A stretch of DNA of 36,421 bases from a virus. The notes under the pieces are model-generated. The model worked only from the letters and a program-made list of their open reading frames with translations. It had not been told where the DNA came from and searched no databases. Positions within the stretch are counted from its first letter, which is position 1. The number at the start of each line of letters is the position of its first letter. The stretch is from positions 1-36,421 of IMG/VR virus record IMGVR_UViG_3300043777_000418. One strand, written 5' to 3'. The translations under genes and the position numbers were made by a program. Positions 34,848-36,421 of the stretch are shown one piece after another.

Positions 34848-35008
34848 GCGAGCCCGGCCGGCTGTGCTTTTGCCTGCGCGCGGGGTGCGGCAACTTCTTT
34901 CGCGCGCCGTCGCCGCCGAGCAATTACTGCCCCGAGCATCGGCCGGCGCGCGTAGTGCCGATCGAGGAACGCGGCAAAGTCCGTTACGTCATGGAGCCGC
35001 GGCGGTGA
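34844..35008 (+). CDS. small putative zinc protein, 54 aa
   Basis: CFCLRAGCGNFFRAPSPPSNYC (start at residue 8) and then CPEHRPARVV supply four to five Cys and a His for a zinc-ribbon-like site. The start ATG overlaps the previous stop. Probably an adaptor or DNA-binding minidomain; family not recognised. Confidence 0.5.
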   Translation: MSEPGRLCFCLRAGCGNFFRAPSPPSNYCPEHRPARVVPIEERGKVRYVMEPRR

Positions 35009-35238
35009 GCGAGCAGCCAACCTCAAAACCGAAGGTCTACGATTGCAAGTACTGTTCAACAGACTATGACGTTGAGGCGGGAGGCCGACATCGTTGCCCG
35101 GAAGCTAACGCAGAGATCGAGCGGCTGCGCAAGCTGTTCCTGAAGTGGTGCCGTCATACGAGCGACTGCCGGCTACTCGGGCCCGATCAATGCACCTGCG
35201 GGTTTAAGGCTGCGGTGCGAGGGCTTGAGGGACCATGA
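35005..35238 (+). CDS. small cysteine-rich protein, 77 aa
   Basis: Starts at GTG overlapping the previous stop. CKYCSTDYDVEAGGRHRC (with Cys pairs at about 14/17 and 31) and a later CRHTSDC and CTCGF cluster suggest two small metal sites. A helix (EANAEIERLRKLFLKW) separates them. Located immediately before the excisionase-like gene, and overlapped by it through ATGA. Function unknown. Confidence 0.52.
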   Translation: MSEQPTSKPKVYDCKYCSTDYDVEAGGRHRCPEANAEIERLRKLFLKWCRHTSDCRLLGPDQCTCGFKAAVRGLEGP

Positions 35239-35609
35239 CCACGCTCGGCCTCACTGACGCCGCTCGCCTGCTGCACCTCAGCGAGGATTGTTTGCTGCGC
35301 AAGGCGCGCGCGGGTAAGGTTCCGGGGGCGAAGATCGGCCGGCGGTGGGTGTTCGTCGAGGCCGACCTGGTCGAGCTCATCCGAGAACAAGCAAAGGCGC
35401 GTGCGTGCCGCTCTATCGCCAGCGAAAAAGCCGCAAGTGGTGGGTCCGAATCTCCGTCGCTGGCATCAAGACTCGCCGCTCGACGGGCACAACGGACCGC
35501 CGAGAGGCCGAAGAATTCGAGGAGCGAGAGCGCGCACGACTCTGGCGCCTGCACAAGCTCGGCGACCGTGGTGCACTTTCCTGGAAAGAGGCCGCCGAGC
35601 GCTACCTGA
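35235..35609 (+). CDS. excisionase-like HTH protein
   Basis: A 124-aa protein whose first about 55 residues (LTDAARLLHLSEDCLLRKARAGKVPGAKIGRRWVFVEADLVELI) form a MerR/excisionase-type winged helix, the fold of recombination directionality factors. The rest is Ser/Ala/Arg-rich and overlaps the integrase gene by about 205 nt in another frame, so it looks like readthrough rather than a folded domain. Role: promotes excision with the integrase, or regulates int. Gene order xis-int supports this. The long overlap could be a natural feature or a lost stop codon. Confidence 0.65.
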   Translation: MTTLGLTDAARLLHLSEDCLLRKARAGKVPGAKIGRRWVFVEADLVELIREQAKARACRSIASEKAASGGSESPSLASRLAARRAQRTAERPKNSRSESAHDSGACTSSATVVHFPGKRPPSAT

Positions 35610-36421
35610 CCGAGTCCGGCCGTGCGCGCCGGCGCGATCGCGAAGTGCTCGGCCGCCTGGCCGAAGATTTGAACCCGGAAGCGGTGAGAGCGATCGACGC
35701 GGATGCGATCGAGGAGCTGCGCAAGGGCCTCCTCGAGGACGGCATGGCGCGATCAACCGTCGACCGCTTCATGCGCACCGTGCGCGCGGTGCTGAGGAGC
35801 TGCGTGCGGTGGGGCGTGCTCGACGCCGCGCCACCGGTGCCGATGTACAACCCCGCGGCCAAGCCCCCGCGCTGGCTCACGCGCGCCGAGTACGCGCGGC
35901 TGCGGCGCGAGCTCGCCGAGGACTTACGTATCGCCGCGGACTTCGCGGTGTACACCGGCCTTCGCATGCGATCGCAGGCACAGCTCACCTGGGACCGGGT
36001 TGACCTCAAGGCGAAGCGGGCATGGATACCGGGCGCGCAGATGAAGGCCGGGCGGCATCATGGGGTGTGGCTGTCGAGCGCGGCGCTGACCGCGCTGCGC
36101 GCCGCCAAGAAGCGCCCCCAAGGGGAGCGGGTGTTCCGCTCAGCGCACGCGGACAACTTCAACACCAAGGCCTTTCGGAGCGCTGCGGCGCGCGCCGGCC
36201 TCAAGGGCCTGCGCTGGCATGACCTGCGTCATACGTTCGCGGCCTGGGCGGTGCAGGCGGGCGTCACGCTGCAGGAGCTCATGCAGCTCGGCGGGTGGGC
36301 CAGCTATGCCTCGGTGCTGGTGTACGCGCACCTGGCGCCCGATCACCTGGCCCAGGCGGCCGAGAAGATCGGGCGAAAAGGGCATACCAGGGGCGCGGCG
36401 CGCCGGCGTAGCGCGGCCTAA
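35405..36421 (+). CDS. int: tyrosine recombinase (phage integrase)
   Basis: A 338-aa protein from the GTG at 35405; an in-frame ATG at 35345 extends it into the excisionase gene without support. An Arg/Lys-rich N-terminal segment (VPLYRQRKSRKWWVRISVAG) binds arm-type sites, and residues about 57-135 form the core-binding helices. The catalytic domain has Arg 187 (TGLRMRSQAQLTW), Lys 214 (KAGRHHG), His 272 and Arg 275 (HDLRHTF), Trp 298 in GGWAS, and the nucleophile Tyr 307 (VYAHL). All active-site positions are present. It inserts the phage DNA at a host attachment site, which should lie close beyond the window end. It ends on the last base of the window. Confidence 0.9.
   Translation: MPLYRQRKSRKWWVRISVAGIKTRRSTGTTDRREAEEFEERERARLWRLHKLGDRGALSWKEAAERYLTESGRARRRDREVLGRLAEDLNPEAVRAIDADAIEELRKGLLEDGMARSTVDRFMRTVRAVLRSCVRWGVLDAAPPVPMYNPAAKPPRWLTRAEYARLRRELAEDLRIAADFAVYTGLRMRSQAQLTWDRVDLKAKRAWIPGAQMKAGRHHGVWLSSAALTALRAAKKRPQGERVFRSAHADNFNTKAFRSAAARAGLKGLRWHDLRHTFAAWAVQAGVTLQELMQLGGWASYASVLVYAHLAPDHLAQAAEKIGRKGHTRGAARRRSAA

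Noticed and set aside
1-36421. Attachment sites or terminal repeats at the window ends
   Set aside because: No clear direct repeat could be recognised between the first and last bases. The att core probably lies just outside, past the integrase stop.

Overview
The window is a compact, essentially complete temperate podovirus (or prophage) of about 36.4 kb. It begins on the stop codon of a minus-strand gene and ends on the stop codon of a plus-strand integrase, as expected for an excised prophage or a linearised phage genome. The DNA is very GC-rich. Nested Rz/Rz1-type spanin genes show a Gram-negative host, and the composition and gene families fit a GC-rich proteobacterium (Burkholderiales- or Xanthomonadales-like). 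The host assignment is inference. No gene-free stretch exceeds about 125 bases. I saw no tRNA, insertion sequence, CRISPR array, reverse transcriptase, or own DNA or RNA polymerase.

Layout. (1) Immunity region, 29.77-30.6 kb: a Cro-like gene (minus) and a short HTH repressor (plus) diverge from a control region with three copies of an ACACAnnnTGTGT-type operator. Two more copies lie beyond the repressor, before the plus-strand operon. This mirrors the oR / cI / oL logic of lambda. (2) Minus-strand early operon, 29.65 down to 25.09 kb: a probable replication protein, many small overlapping genes, a PD-(D/E)XK-like nuclease and a Q-like late antiterminator. (3) Late switch, 25.0-25.1 kb: a TTGACA-17-TAAAAC promoter whose -35 overlaps the stop codon of the Q-like gene, followed within about 50 nt by an intrinsic terminator. 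(4) Late operon, 24.99 kb down to 1: terminase, portal, scaffold, capsid, tail-tube-like adaptor and hub proteins, internal or ejection proteins, tail fibre, glycine-rich tip and lysis cassette. (5) Plus-strand operon, 30.62-36.42 kb: small proteins, a RecE/DUF3799-type exonuclease with a probable partner, several Cys-rich small proteins, an excisionase-like protein and a tyrosine integrase.

How it works together (inference). The repressor holds both early operons off. After derepression the minus operon makes Cro, replication functions and Q. Q lets polymerase started at the late promoter read through the adjacent terminator into about 25 kb of packaging, virion and lysis genes. The virion plan has a portal, an adaptor resembling tail tubular protein A, a large tail hub, four Gln/Pro/Ala-rich internal proteins, and no tape measure or sheath. 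That means a short-tailed particle.

Unusual cargo: a haem-oxygenase-like diiron protein gene inside the internal-virion block; an Acb2/Tad1-like helical-hairpin gene (possible anti-CBASS/Thoeris sponge) before the lysis genes; a two-gene plus-strand moron (lipoprotein plus membrane protein) inserted in the late operon; a roughly 65-residue 'LTGG' module present four times in three virion proteins; a five-copy 45-bp in-frame repeat; and an exonuclease whose D-x-K motif reads G-x-K.
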